A program made the position numbers and the translations under genes. Under the pieces are notes generated by a model. The model was not told the origin of the DNA. It ran no database searches and saw only the letters and a program-made list of their open reading frames with translations. A stretch of DNA of 64,000 bases from an uncultured SAR116 cluster alpha proteobacterium (lineage in GTDB: Bacteria > Pseudomonadota > Alphaproteobacteria > Puniceispirillales > Marisalimonadaceae), in the NCBI GenBank assembly GCA_902558885.1, contig CACEFQ010000007.1, positions 38,558-102,557 of the forward strand, written 5' to 3'. The first letter of the stretch is position 1; each line of letters begins with the position of its first letter. Of the stretch, positions 1 through 9,045 are shown in pieces.

Positions 1-684
1 CCATGAAATAGTTTGCTTATCTATTAAGATGACTTTGTCAGCAATTCTACATACTGATGCCATATCATGAGTAATTGTAATAGCACTTCCACCAACTGTT
101 CTTACAGCTGTTTTAATTAACTGATCGATTAAACTTCCTGTCACAGGGTCTAATCCAGAGGTAGGTTCATCAAATAATAAAATTTTTGGATTTCCACAAA
201 TTGCTCTAGCTATAGCAACTCTTTTTTGCATTCCTCCTGAAATTTCAGAAGGATATAAATCTAAAATTTCAGGTTGAAGCCCTAGTTGTTTAATTATTGA
301 AAATGCTAATTGTTTACCTTGTTTGTTATTCATTTTTTCTTTATTAGCTGTTTTAAAAATTATATTTTCCCAATTTTTAAGAGAATCAAATAAAGCACCA
401 TGTTGAAAAGTAATTCCAAGATCTAGCAAAATTTTTTCTTTTAAACTTCTCTTTAAGTTTACCATTTCCGTGTTATTAATTTCAATTGATCCTTTATCAG
501 GTTGTAATATGCCAATTATATTTTTTAAAAGTACAGATTTTCCTGAACCAGATGCCCCAATAATTGCAAGAGATTCTCCCTCGAGTAATTGAAAATTTAT
601 ATTTTTGAGGACAATATTATTGTTAAAGCTTTTTGATAAATTACTTACTTTTATTATGATTTTTTTATTTTTTCTTTTTTCCAT
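1..684 (-). CDS. mlaF: MlaF, ABC transporter ATP-binding protein (partial, 3' end off window)
   Basis: This is the cytoplasmic ATPase of the Mla system, which moves phospholipids between outer and inner membranes. Translating the minus strand from the ATG at 684 gives 228 codons with no stop before the window edge. The translation has Walker A (GASGSGKS), the ABC signature (SGGMQKRVAIARA) and Walker B followed by the D-loop (LLFDEPTSGLDP). The phrase FQHGALFD is typical of MlaF. The gene starts 3 bp after the mlaE stop, so the two are surely co-transcribed. The C-terminus is unseen; mlaD would be expected just outside the window. A generic ABC ATPase is possible, but the partner permease makes MlaF the best call. 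Confidence 0.9.
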   Translation of the reverse strand, partial: MEKRKNKKIIIKVSNLSKSFNNNIVLKNINFQLLEGESLAIIGASGSGKSVLLKNIIGILQPDKGSIEINNTEMVNLKRSLKEKILLDLGITFQHGALFDSLKNWENIIFKTANKEKMNNKQGKQLAFSIIKQLGLQPEILDLYPSEISGGMQKRVAIARAICGNPKILLFDEPTSGLDPVTGSLIDQLIKTAVRTVGGSAITITHDMASVCRIADKVILIDKQTISW

Positions 685-687
685 ATT

Positions 688-1473
688 TTAACCAAAAAAT
701 AATGCTGTTATTACATATGTGCTTGTTAAAATCATCACGGATGAAATAACTACTGATGAAGTTGTTGCAAATCCAACTCCTTCAGCTCCTTTACTCGCAT
801 TATATCCAAAATAACAACTTACTATTGAGATTATTAACCCAAAAACAGCAGCTTTTACAGTGCCTTGTATAATATCAATTAGCTGTAAATATTCCATTGT
901 TGCATATAGATATAGATTTGGATTAAAATTAAGTTTGTGGATGGCAATTACATAACCTCCTAAAATACCAATAGTATTTCCAATTAAAACTAAAACAGGT
1001 ATACAAACTAAGGATGCAATTATTTTAGGTGCTATTAAATATTGCATAGGTCTAGTACCTAATGTTCTTAATGCGTCTATCTGTTCAGTAACTCTCATTG
1101 TTGCTATTTCTGCAGCCATTTTTGCACCTATACGACCTGCTACCATCAAACCTGTCAAAACTGGTCCTAGTTCTCTAGTGATTGATGTTAAAACAATTCT
1201 TGCAACAGTAGATTCTGAGTTAAATTCAGTAAAGCCGTTATAAGTCTGTAGAGCTAAAACCATACCTGAAAAAAAAGTAGTTAGACCTACAACAGGTAAT
1301 GAAAAATATCCAATATCAAGTATTTGTTGAAAAATCTTTTTTAAATACCAAGGTGGTTTGAATGCCCAATAGATAGCACTGCCAAAAAAAATAAAAAAAT
1401 GTCCAATATTTGCGATAAAATTAATAAATTTTTTTCCTGTTGTGCCAAGAATATCTAAAAAAAGATCGAGCAA
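688..1473 (-). CDS. mlaE: MlaE, phospholipid ABC transporter permease
   Basis: Inner-membrane permease of the Mla lipid transporter. The 261 residues hold several hydrophobic segments and the MlaE-family core: ITRELGPVLTGLMVAGR, followed by GAKMAAEIATMRVTEQIDAL and the LGTRPMQYL segment. The length is usual for the family. The start is TTG at 1473, preceded by AAAGGTGA six bases upstream. It sits between alr and mlaF on the same strand and ends 3 bp before mlaF. The placement after the rpsF-dnaB-alr run fits alphaproteobacterial gene order. Confidence 0.92.
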   Translation of the reverse strand: MLDLFLDILGTTGKKFINFIANIGHFFIFFGSAIYWAFKPPWYLKKIFQQILDIGYFSLPVVGLTTFFSGMVLALQTYNGFTEFNSESTVARIVLTSITRELGPVLTGLMVAGRIGAKMAAEIATMRVTEQIDALRTLGTRPMQYLIAPKIIASLVCIPVLVLIGNTIGILGGYVIAIHKLNFNPNLYLYATMEYLQLIDIIQGTVKAAVFGLIISIVSCYFGYNASKGAEGVGFATTSSVVISSVMILTSTYVITALFFG

Positions 1474-1504
1474 ATTTAATCACCTTTATTAAAATTGATA
1501 AGAG

Positions 1505-2587
1505 CTAATAACTTCTATATAAACGATTACCCATAAGTGTTAATAGTTCATAGCTAATGATGTTATTATTTTTGAGTATATGTTCAATATTAGAATTATC
1601 TAATAAACAAATTTGATCTCCCTCTTTTAATTCGTTTTTTTTAATATCAGTAATATCAAGGACAAAACTATCCATAGTTATATTACCAACAATTTTACAC
1701 TTTTCATTTCCAATTAAAAAAACACTATTAGGTTTTAATAATCTTAACCAACCATCAGCATAACCTACTCCAATTGTAGCAAGTATTGAACTTCTTTTTA
1801 AAATATCTACTCCACCATATGATATCTTTTCGCCAGCATTTACTTTTTTTATTTGAATAATTGGAGCATATAATTTTAGGGGTAGCTTTAATTTTTCTGA
1901 ATTAAAATAAAAACTTTTACCAAAATTATCAATTCCATATAAACCAATACCAGGTCTTGTTTGGTCAAAACAAAAATTTGATCCAAGTTTTATTCCGTTA
2001 CTATTTGCAAAGCTAACTTTTATATTTGGAAAGTTGTTAGAAAATTTTTTTAGTTCATTAAGTTGAAGCAAATTAATTTCATTTTCATTTTCTTGTGCAT
2101 TTGAAAGATGAGACATCATGTAATCTATTCTTAAATTGTTTAATAAATCTTTATTATTAATTAAAAATTCTCTCTCTTTCTTACTTAAACCTAGTCTGTT
2201 CATTCCAGTATCAATATTAATTATTACTTTCTGCTCTAATACTGTTTTTGAAAAATTTTTAAATCTTTTAAGTTGTTCAAGGTTATTTAATATAGGAGTT
2301 AAATTATTTTCAGCATAGATTTTTTGATTACCTTCTAAATAACCCTCAAAAATAGCAATTGATATTTTAGTAGTGTTAAATTTTTTTCTAAGTTTTAATC
2401 CTTCAAAAATATTTGCGACATAAAAATAATTACACCCAGATTTTAATAATGCCCCAGCCACTTCTACCATACCCATTCCATAAGCATTAGCTTTTACAAC
2501 TGCTGCAGCTTTCCCATTAGAGGCGGTATTTATTAATTTCCAGTTATATTTAATATCATCAAGAGAAATTTTTAGAATAGATTTCAT
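1505..2587 (-). CDS. alr: Alanine racemase
   Basis: PLP enzyme that interconverts L- and D-alanine, supplying D-Ala for peptidoglycan in the cytoplasm. The 360 residues contain the PLP-lysine motif VKANAYGMG (Lys32) and downstream TRPGIGLYG, KISYGG (the region of the second catalytic base, a Tyr) and GYADGW. The length is normal. It lies 32 bp after dnaB on the same strand, a common alphaproteobacterial arrangement, and is followed 31 bp later by mlaE. No signal peptide is seen. Confidence 0.95.
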   Translation of the reverse strand: MKSILKISLDDIKYNWKLINTASNGKAAAVVKANAYGMGMVEVAGALLKSGCNYFYVANIFEGLKLRKKFNTTKISIAIFEGYLEGNQKIYAENNLTPILNNLEQLKRFKNFSKTVLEQKVIINIDTGMNRLGLSKKEREFLINNKDLLNNLRIDYMMSHLSNAQENENEINLLQLNELKKFSNNFPNIKVSFANSNGIKLGSNFCFDQTRPGIGLYGIDNFGKSFYFNSEKLKLPLKLYAPIIQIKKVNAGEKISYGGVDILKRSSILATIGVGYADGWLRLLKPNSVFLIGNEKCKIVGNITMDSFVLDITDIKKNELKEGDQICLLDNSNIEHILKNNNIISYELLTLMGNRLYRSY

Positions 2588-2619
2588 AAAAAAATAATAA
2601 ACAAATTTAAATAATTTTA

Positions 2620-4113
2620 CTAATAGATTTGATCTGGCATCCGGTCATTTTGGACTAAATCCATAAATCTTGTAAGTTTAGCTTCAAACTGCACTTGGAT
2701 GATACCTGTTGGTCCATGACGTTGTTTGGAAATAATAACTTCTGCCTTTCCCTCTGCGGCGCTTCTTCTATCCTGCCATTTTACAAATCGTTCATTAAAG
2801 GTTTCTTGATTTTCATTCTCTCTTTGACTCGGTTCACTCTTATCAAGATAGTATTCTTCTCTATACACAAACATCACCACATCAGCATCTTGTTCAATAG
2901 ATCCAGATTCTCTTAAGTCAGCTAGTATAGGTCTTTTGTCTTCTCTTTGCTCAACAGCTCTACTTAACTGAGATAATGCTAATATAGGAACGTTTAATTC
3001 TTTTGCTAATGATTTTAAACCTCTAGTAATATTAGATATTTCTTGAACTCTACCTTGACTTTCGCTCACCTTTGATCCTTGAATTAACTGAATATAATCA
3101 ATTATAATTAATCCTAATCCATTTGTTCTTTTTAACCTTCTTGCTCTTGATGCAATTTGACCAACGGTGATTGCGGGAGTATCGTCAATAAAAAAAGGTA
3201 AGTTATGTATATTATTTTGAGTAACAACTAGTTTTGAAAACTCATCATCATTAATATCACCACTTCTTAATCTGTGCGAGTCTATAGTTGACTGTTCTGC
3301 AAGTATTCGCTGAGCTAATTGTTCAGCTGACATTTCTAGAGAAAATATTAATATTGCTTCATTTTTATCAGATTTACTACTTTTAGCTGCATTAAAGCCA
3401 ATGTTAGTTGCCAAAGCTGTTTTTCCCATAGCAGGTCTGCCAGCTAAAACAATAAGGTCTGATTTGTTCAAACCTCCTAAATGACGATTGATACCAGAAA
3501 ATCCAGTATCAATTCCAGATAATTTTCCTTTTCTATTAAAGGCAGAATTAATTTGTTTTGTTGTGCTGGCAAGAACTGTTTTAAAATCTGATGGTCCTGA
3601 ATTAATTTGATCTTTTTCAGCTAGATTATATAATTTTTCTTCTGTATTCGATATCTCTTGATCAGGAGTAGCATCAATACGGGGATGATTTGCTTTGTGA
3701 ATTAATTCATCAGCTATAACAATTAAAGATCTTCTGATATAACAGTTACGTATTTCTTCAGCATAAAATCTAGCTTTACTTAAAGATAATACACCATCCC
3801 TTAAATCTATAAGATATTGTTCAATATCTATATCTAAATTATGTTTGTTATCACTTAGATAGTTTTTTAAGGTTAATGGGTCAGCTAAACGACCATTATC
3901 TATTAATGAAATACTCGCATCATAAATATTAGAATGAAGAGGATCAAAAAAATAATTAGAACTGAAATTTGTAGGAAGATCTTCTAAAATCTTATTATCA
4001 AAAAGTATTGATCCTAATAGACTTTGTTCGGCCTCCAGGTTTTGAGGCATTATGTTTTTATTTTTAATTATTTCGTTAGAATTAAAGTAGTCTTCGACTA
4101 AATTTTCATCCAT
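2620..4113 (-). CDS. dnaB: Replicative DNA helicase DnaB
   Basis: Hexameric 5'-3' helicase that unwinds DNA at the replication fork. The N-terminal domain (about residues 20-125) opens with PQNLEAEQSLLGSIL. The RecA-like domain has Walker A GRPAMGKTAL near residue 224, Walker B LGLIIIDYIQLI and the arginine/sensor stretch LADLRESGSIEQDADVV. The 497 residues match the usual length, and no intein interrupts it. It follows rplI after 93 bp that contain an AT-rich palindrome (4138-4157) but no clear terminator, so read-through from the ribosomal genes is likely. Confidence 0.97.
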   Translation of the reverse strand: MDENLVEDYFNSNEIIKNKNIMPQNLEAEQSLLGSILFDNKILEDLPTNFSSNYFFDPLHSNIYDASISLIDNGRLADPLTLKNYLSDNKHNLDIDIEQYLIDLRDGVLSLSKARFYAEEIRNCYIRRSLIVIADELIHKANHPRIDATPDQEISNTEEKLYNLAEKDQINSGPSDFKTVLASTTKQINSAFNRKGKLSGIDTGFSGINRHLGGLNKSDLIVLAGRPAMGKTALATNIGFNAAKSSKSDKNEAILIFSLEMSAEQLAQRILAEQSTIDSHRLRSGDINDDEFSKLVVTQNNIHNLPFFIDDTPAITVGQIASRARRLKRTNGLGLIIIDYIQLIQGSKVSESQGRVQEISNITRGLKSLAKELNVPILALSQLSRAVEQREDKRPILADLRESGSIEQDADVVMFVYREEYYLDKSEPSQRENENQETFNERFVKWQDRRSAAEGKAEVIISKQRHGPTGIIQVQFEAKLTRFMDLVQNDRMPDQIY

Positions 4114-4206
4114 AGTATTATTTCCTGAAAGGAATGGAGATTAATTTTTATTAATCTATAAATAAAAAACAAGACTATAATTTATTATTCTTATATATTA
4201 TCTTTT

Positions 4207-4863
4207 TTAGTCTTTTTTTTCTTGATCCTCTTTTTCCAGATTTGTTGAAGTATTATTATCTGTTTTTAAAACATCGTCTAGAACTTTATCTGTTTTGTCA
4301 TTATTTTTCTTATCAAAACGTTTTGCGTCTTTTTGTGCTCTTTCTGATCTTATATCTCCACCAGTTATTTCAGTTGTAATAATAGCCTTACCAGATTTTG
4401 ATTGTTGTTTAGCTTCTTCAGTAGATCTAGCAATATTCAATTTTAATTTTACATATACTTCTGGATGAAGCTTGATTGATACATCTTCAAATAATAATGT
4501 TTTAATGGTTTTGTTTAAGACAATCTGTGATTTATTAATTGATAAACCTAAATTAGTAATCTCTTGAGCAATGTCTTTAGCTGAAACAGAACCATATAGT
4601 TGACCAGACTCACTTGCGGCTCTTATTATAATAACTTCTTTAAAACTTATGTTGTTTGCTAAACTTTCAGCCTCTTTTTTCCTTTCAATATTTTCACCTT
4701 CCAACTGTGCTTTTTGATCTTCAAAAATTTTAATGTTTTCTTTAGAAGCAAATACAGCCTTTCCTTGAGGCAATAAGAAGTTTCTTGCATATCCAGACTT
4801 AACTGTTACCAAATCACCTATTTGACCTAATTTTTCAACACGTTCTAATAAAATAATATTCAT
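4207..4863 (-). CDS. rplI: 50S ribosomal protein bL9
   Basis: Ribosomal protein L9 of the large subunit. The N-terminal domain is typical (MNIILLERVEKLGQIGDLV, then GYARNFLLPQGKA), followed by the long helix and the C-terminal RNA-binding domain up to about residue 150. A charged Lys/Asp/Asn-rich tail of roughly 60 residues then extends it to 218, longer than the roughly 150 of E. coli. Such tails occur in alphaproteobacteria. Third gene of rpsF-rpsR-rplI, 13 bp after rpsR. Confidence 0.96.
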   Translation of the reverse strand: MNIILLERVEKLGQIGDLVTVKSGYARNFLLPQGKAVFASKENIKIFEDQKAQLEGENIERKKEAESLANNISFKEVIIIRAASESGQLYGSVSAKDIAQEITNLGLSINKSQIVLNKTIKTLLFEDVSIKLHPEVYVKLKLNIARSTEEAKQQSKSGKAIITTEITGGDIRSERAQKDAKRFDKKNNDKTDKVLDDVLKTDNNTSTNLEKEDQEKKD

Positions 4864-4876
4864 CTAATCCTCCGTC

Positions 4877-5131
4877 TTAACCAACAACATAAGGCATTAA
4901 AGCTAAAAACCTAGCTCTTTTAATGGCTCTAGAGAGTTCCCTTTGTCTTTTGGCCGAAACAGCAGAGATTCTTGATGGTATAATTTTACCTCTTTCAGAC
5001 ACGTATCTAGTTAATACTTTAAGATCCTTATAGTCAATCTCAGGAGTATTAGGAGCTGAAAATGGACATGATTTTCTTCTTTTTTGATTGGGCTTTCTTA
5101 ATGCCTCTCTAGTGATGTTTAGTTGTGTCAT
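4877..5131 (-). CDS. rpsR: 30S ribosomal protein bS18
   Basis: Small-subunit protein S18, which pairs with S6 on the platform of the 30S subunit. The 84 residues include the typical RRKSCPFS start of the core, [19 protein letters not shown] and the basic [19 protein letters not shown] tail. It lies between rpsF (33 bp upstream) and rplI on the same strand. The single cysteine in KSCPF is common in S18; no zinc site can be claimed. Confidence 0.97.
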   Translation of the reverse strand: MTQLNITREALRKPNQKRRKSCPFSAPNTPEIDYKDLKVLTRYVSERGKIIPSRISAVSAKRQRELSRAIKRARFLALMPYVVG

Positions 5132-5164
5132 GTTATTATTCCTTGATTATAAATTATTAGGTGT

Positions 5165-5530
5165 TTAAGAGATTTCATCTTTTGCTGTTTCATTTTTTGA
5201 GCTATCAGATTTATTGACCATTAAGGGGGAAGGTTTTTCCTCAATAAATTTTATTTTAATTGTAAGAAATCTAATAATATCTTCGTCCAATCTCATTAAA
5301 CGTTCATATTCTTGAATAGCTTCTGGAGGCCCATCAATATTTAAGAGCATGTAATGCCCCTTTCTATTTTTATTGATTTTATAAGCAAGGTTTCTAATGC
5401 CCCAATTCTCTCTTTTTTTAATTTCGCCTTTAAAAGATTGAATAACTGCTATAAATTTTTCTAATAATGTTTCGAATTGACCAGGTGTTAGGTCTTGTCT
5501 ACCAATTATTACACTTTCGTATAATGCCAT
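5165..5530 (-). CDS. rpsF: 30S ribosomal protein bS6
   Basis: Small-subunit protein S6, partner of S18. The 121 residues start MALYESVIIGRQDLTPGQ and contain ENWGIRNLAYKINKNRKGHY, the conserved beta-strand region, then a short acidic tail. It is the first gene of the rpsF-rpsR-rplI unit and has a strong AGGAG before the ATG at 5530. A structured leader precedes it and may carry S6:S18 feedback control. Confidence 0.96.
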   Translation of the reverse strand: MALYESVIIGRQDLTPGQFETLLEKFIAVIQSFKGEIKKRENWGIRNLAYKINKNRKGHYMLLNIDGPPEAIQEYERLMRLDEDIIRFLTIKIKFIEEKPSPLMVNKSDSSKNETAKDEIS

Positions 5531-5536
5531 CGTTTT

Positions 5537-5593
5537 CTCCTTCTGGCTTTATGGGTTATTAATACCCAGGTGATCCAACAAGTAACTTGCTGG
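5537..5593 (-). promoter_or_regulatory. Structured 5' leader of rpsF, candidate S6:S18 autoregulatory RNA
   Basis: Read on the minus strand, the leader has two adjacent hairpins just before the rpsF ribosome-binding site. The first (5575-5593) has arms CCAGCAAG/CTTGTTGG, eight pairs with one G-U and a 3-nt loop. The second (5552-5568) has arms TGGGT/ACCCA and a 7-nt loop. GGATCACC links them. Neither is followed by a T tract, so they are not terminators. S6:S18 complexes are known to bind rpsF leaders in many bacteria; that this leader does so is inference from position and structure. Confidence 0.5.
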
Positions 5594-5715
5594 AAAGGAG
5601 TACATAAATAATAATTTAATTTATGTTAGTAATTAGTTTATTTGTGGAACATAAATGTTTATAAAAATTATGCAATAATTAATTATAAATTTTTAATAAT
5701 TAACGAGGAATAAAA

Positions 5716-6645
5716 ATGAATTTTATTGTTTTCCCTGGACAAGGATCTCAAAAAGTTGGGATGGGTAAAAAACTGTCAGAAAATTTTTCTGAGGCAAAGG
5801 ATGTTTTTGACGAGGTTAATGATGCTTTAAAATTAAATTTAACAAAAATCATGTGGGAAGGCTCAGATAGAGAAATTTCACTAACTGCTAATGCACAACC
5901 TGCTCTTATGGCGTGTGGAGTTGCTGCTTTTAGGGTGTTAAGTAAACTAAAAGATAAAAATTTAAGACAGTTAGCTGATTTTACCTGTGGACATTCATTA
6001 GGTGAATATACAGCTATGACAGTTGCACAAGTTTTTTCTCTTAAAGAATGCGCTATTTTACTTAGATTAAGAGGTGAAGCCATGCAACAAGCAGTCCCTG
6101 TTGGTGAAGGGGCGATGGCAGCTTTGATTGGTATTACTGTTAATCAAACGATTGAAATTATTGAAAAAGCTCAAATTCATGGAATTTGTGATATTGGAAA
6201 TGATAACGCAGATGGTCAAGTAGTAATAAGTGGGGATACAAGAGCAGTTGAAAACGCAATTGAAATTGCCAAAAATAGTGGTGCTAAAAGAGCAATTTTA
6301 CTTCCAGTAAGTGCTCCTTTCCATTGTAGATTGATGGAGCCCGCCCGTGTCATTATGGAAGAGGCTTTAAATAATTTAGTTTTTGATGTACCCCTAATAC
6401 CAATAGTTTCTAACATAACTGCGTTACCTCATACTGATACCACAACATTAAGGAAAAATTTAATTGATCAAGTAACTGGAACTGTGAGATGGCGAGAAAC
6501 AATGGATTTTGCAAAAAATCAAGGTATAAAAAAAATAACTGAATTAGGAAGTGGAAAAGTTCTTACAGGAATAGCAAAAAGAATGATAAAAGATATTTCA
6601 AATGAAAGTTATGAAAATGCTGAAGATTTTGATGCTTTTTTTTAA
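5716..6645 (+). CDS. fabD: Malonyl-CoA:ACP transacylase
   Basis: Transfers malonyl from CoA to acyl carrier protein to start fatty-acid elongation. The 309 residues have FPGQGSQ at the N-terminus, the nucleophile elbow GHSLGEY (catalytic Ser), an arginine in LRLRGEAMQ and the catalytic histidine in SAPFHCRLM. The RBS is GAGG before the ATG. First gene of fabD-fabG-acpP-fabF and divergent from rpsF across 185 bp, which must hold both promoters. Confidence 0.96.
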   Translation: MNFIVFPGQGSQKVGMGKKLSENFSEAKDVFDEVNDALKLNLTKIMWEGSDREISLTANAQPALMACGVAAFRVLSKLKDKNLRQLADFTCGHSLGEYTAMTVAQVFSLKECAILLRLRGEAMQQAVPVGEGAMAALIGITVNQTIEIIEKAQIHGICDIGNDNADGQVVISGDTRAVENAIEIAKNSGAKRAILLPVSAPFHCRLMEPARVIMEEALNNLVFDVPLIPIVSNITALPHTDTTTLRKNLIDQVTGTVRWRETMDFAKNQGIKKITELGSGKVLTGIAKRMIKDISNESYENAEDFDAFF

Positions 6646-6665
6646 TCTTATAATGGAGTACAGAA

Positions 6666-7403
6666 ATGTTTGATCTAACAGGCAAGGTTGTTTTATTAAC
6701 TGGAGCAACAGGTGGTATTGGAAAATCTATAGCAAAAAAGATGAAAGAAAAAGGTGCTAAACTTATTCTTTCTGGAACAAGACAAGAAATTCTAAATGAA
6801 CTTTGTTCAGAATTAGGTGCTGACACTAGAGCAATAGCTACTGATTTAACTTCTAAAGATAGTGTTTTAGCTTTAGCACAAGAATCTGAAACTATTTTTG
6901 GTCATATAGATATTCTCATTAATAATGCTGGAATAACAGCAGATAATCTTTTTTTAAGAATGAAAGATGAAGAATGGGAGAATGTTATAAATGTTAATCT
7001 GTCTGCTAGTATGAGGCTTACAAGACAAATTATAAAAGGTATGCTTAAGAGAAAATCTGGAAGGGTTATATTTATTAGTTCAATAGTAGGATTTACTGGT
7101 AATCCAGGTCAAGCTAACTATTCAGCTTCTAAATCCGCTTTGTCAGGCCTTACGAAATCTATTGCTTTAGAAGTAGCTGCTCGAGGAATAACTTGTAATC
7201 TTATTGCCCCAGGATTTATATCAACACCAATGACAGATAAACTAACAGATGAACAAAAAGGTAAAATAATTGTTAATATCCCTGCTAATAGGCTAGGTAA
7301 CGCAGAAGATATATCAAATGGTTGCATTTATTTAGCTAGTGATGAAGCAAGTTTCATAACTGGAACTACATTACATATTAATGGTGGAATGAGTATGATA
7401 TAA
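6666..7403 (+). CDS. fabG: 3-oxoacyl-ACP reductase
   Basis: NADPH-dependent reductase of the fatty-acid elongation cycle. The 245 residues show the SDR cofactor motif TGATGGIGK near residue 13, NNAG at about 86, the catalytic Ser in FISSIVG and the YSASK pair, then the C-terminal GMSMI typical of FabG. It follows fabD by 20 bp with a GGAG ribosome-binding site. Among the SDRs of the window this one is assigned by its neighbours and by its close fit to FabG. Confidence 0.95.
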   Translation: MFDLTGKVVLLTGATGGIGKSIAKKMKEKGAKLILSGTRQEILNELCSELGADTRAIATDLTSKDSVLALAQESETIFGHIDILINNAGITADNLFLRMKDEEWENVINVNLSASMRLTRQIIKGMLKRKSGRVIFISSIVGFTGNPGQANYSASKSALSGLTKSIALEVAARGITCNLIAPGFISTPMTDKLTDEQKGKIIVNIPANRLGNAEDISNGCIYLASDEASFITGTTLHINGGMSMI

Positions 7404-7499
7404 ATTTTTGCATATGGTTACATTATATGCTTGGCATGATTACATATTTATGTTACTCGGTTGCAAGTATAATTTTCATATAAATTTAAGGGGATTTTA

Positions 7500-7733
7500 A
7501 TGAGTGATATAGCTGGTAGAGTTACAAAGATTGTAGTTGAACATCTGGGTGTAGATGAATCAAAAGTCGTTGAAAGTGCTAGTTTTATAGATGATCTGGG
7601 AGCTGATAGTTTAGATACTGTTGAATTAGTTATGGCTTTTGAAGAAGAGTTTGAATGTGAAATTCCTGACGATGCAGCTGAAAAGATTCAAACTGTTAAA
7701 GATGCAATAGAATTTATAACTTCAAATAGCTAA
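7500..7733 (+). CDS. acpP: Acyl carrier protein
   Basis: Small acidic carrier that holds growing acyl chains on a phosphopantetheine arm. The 77 residues include the attachment site [13 protein letters not shown] (Ser in DSL) and the helix [17 protein letters not shown] is placed seven bases before the ATG. The 96 bp between fabG and this gene are longer than elsewhere in the cluster, and an extra promoter there would fit the high demand for ACP, though no clear -35/-10 pair could be assigned. Confidence 0.97.
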   Translation: MSDIAGRVTKIVVEHLGVDESKVVESASFIDDLGADSLDTVELVMAFEEEFECEIPDDAAEKIQTVKDAIEFITSNS

Positions 7734-7776
7734 TATACCTATTTATGTTCACTCGTGTTATAAAAAGGAGTCTTTT

Positions 7777-9045
7777 ATGCGTCGAGTTGTCGTTACTGGA
7801 TTAGGATTATTAACACCATTAGGATTAGGTGTAAATACTAATTGGAAAAGACTTATATCTGGTTTAGTCGGTATAAATAAAATTGATAATTTTGATGTAT
7901 CTGATCTACCTTGTAAAATAGCAGGACAAATTCCAAAAAAAAGTGTTGACCCTGATGGTGGGTTGAGCATTGAAGATTGGATAGAACCAAGAGAGTATAA
8001 GAGAATTGATAGATTCATAGCTTATGGTCTTATATCAGCTATGCAAGCCGTTGAAGATTCAGGCTGGAAACCAAAAAATGAAAATCAAAAGAATAGAACA
8101 GGCGTAATATTAGGTTCTGGAATAGGTGGTCTTGAAACAATCTCTCATACAACAGAGTTATTAAATTCTAAAGGTCCAAGAAAAGTTAGCCCTTTTTTCA
8201 TACCATCCGCACTTATAAATTTGTTATCAGGTCAAGTAAGCATTAAGTATGGTTTCAAAGGTCCCAATCATTCTGTTGTAACAGCTTGTTCAACCGGAGC
8301 CCATGCTATCGGAGATGCATCAAGAATTATTCGCTATGGTGACGCAGATGTAATGATTGCAGGTGGAGCCGAAGCAGCTTGCTGTAGAATTGGTATGGCA
8401 GGGTTTGCAGCCGCTAGAGCGTTAAGCACTAACTTTAATGATAACCCTGAAAACAGTTCCAGACCCTGGGATGAAGACAGGGATGGCTTTGTTATGGGTG
8501 AAGGAGCTGGAGTACTTGTTCTTGAAGAAAAAAAACATGCTGTTGCAAGAGGTGCAAAAATATATGCAGAAATAAAAGGTTATGGTCTTTCTGGCGATGC
8601 TCACCACATAACTGCTCCAGCTGAAAATGGAGATGGTGGTTTTAGAGCAATGTTATCAGCTATTAAAGATGCAGGTATAAGCGCTTCAGATTTAGATTAC
8701 ATCAATGCACATGGTACTTCTACACCTCTTGGTGATATAATTGAATTGAAGGCTATTGGTAGACTTCTTGGACAAAAAATTAAAAATACTAGTATTAGTT
8801 CAACAAAATCTGCAACAGGGCATCTGCTAGGTGCAGCTGGTGCAATAGAAGCTATTTACTCAATATTATCACTTGTAAATCAAACTGTTCCTCCTACAAA
8901 TAATTTAGTAAACCCAGACAAAGATTCTTTTGGTTTTGACTTAGTACCAATAAATTCAAAAAAAAGAAAAATAAAAAATGTACTCTCAAATTCCTTTGGT
9001 TTTGGAGGGACAAATGCAAGTTTAGTGATTGGTAGTTCAGATTGA
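7777..9045 (+). CDS. fabF: 3-oxoacyl-ACP synthase II (KAS II)
   Basis: Condensing enzyme that extends acyl-ACP with malonyl-ACP. The 422 residues contain the nucleophile TACSTGAHA, the two catalytic histidines in NAHGTSTPLGD and SATGHLLGAAGA, and the C-terminal NSFGFGGTNASLV loop. The ribosome-binding site is GGAG. Its TGA overlaps the TTG start of mltG, indicating translational coupling. Confidence 0.97.
   Translation: MRRVVVTGLGLLTPLGLGVNTNWKRLISGLVGINKIDNFDVSDLPCKIAGQIPKKSVDPDGGLSIEDWIEPREYKRIDRFIAYGLISAMQAVEDSGWKPKNENQKNRTGVILGSGIGGLETISHTTELLNSKGPRKVSPFFIPSALINLLSGQVSIKYGFKGPNHSVVTACSTGAHAIGDASRIIRYGDADVMIAGGAEAACCRIGMAGFAAARALSTNFNDNPENSSRPWDEDRDGFVMGEGAGVLVLEEKKHAVARGAKIYAEIKGYGLSGDAHHITAPAENGDGGFRAMLSAIKDAGISASDLDYINAHGTSTPLGDIIELKAIGRLLGQKIKNTSISSTKSATGHLLGAAGAIEAIYSILSLVNQTVPPTNNLVNPDKDSFGFDLVPINSKKRKIKNVLSNSFGFGGTNASLVIGSSD

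Noticed and set aside
4138..4157. AT-rich palindrome AGATTAAT-TTTT-ATTAATCT between rplI and dnaB, as a terminator.
   Set aside because: No T tract follows on the transcribed strand and the stem has only one G-C pair per arm side region; read-through is more likely.
5575..5593. Hairpin upstream of rpsF as a bidirectional terminator.
   Set aside because: Neither strand has a T tract after the stem; it fits a leader structure better.
5748..6083. Open frame of 111 codons on the minus strand inside fabD, and similar long antisense frames in gatA, topA and the hybrid kinase gene.
   Set aside because: They lie wholly within well-recognised genes on the other strand, show no family motifs, and have no supporting ribosome-binding sites.
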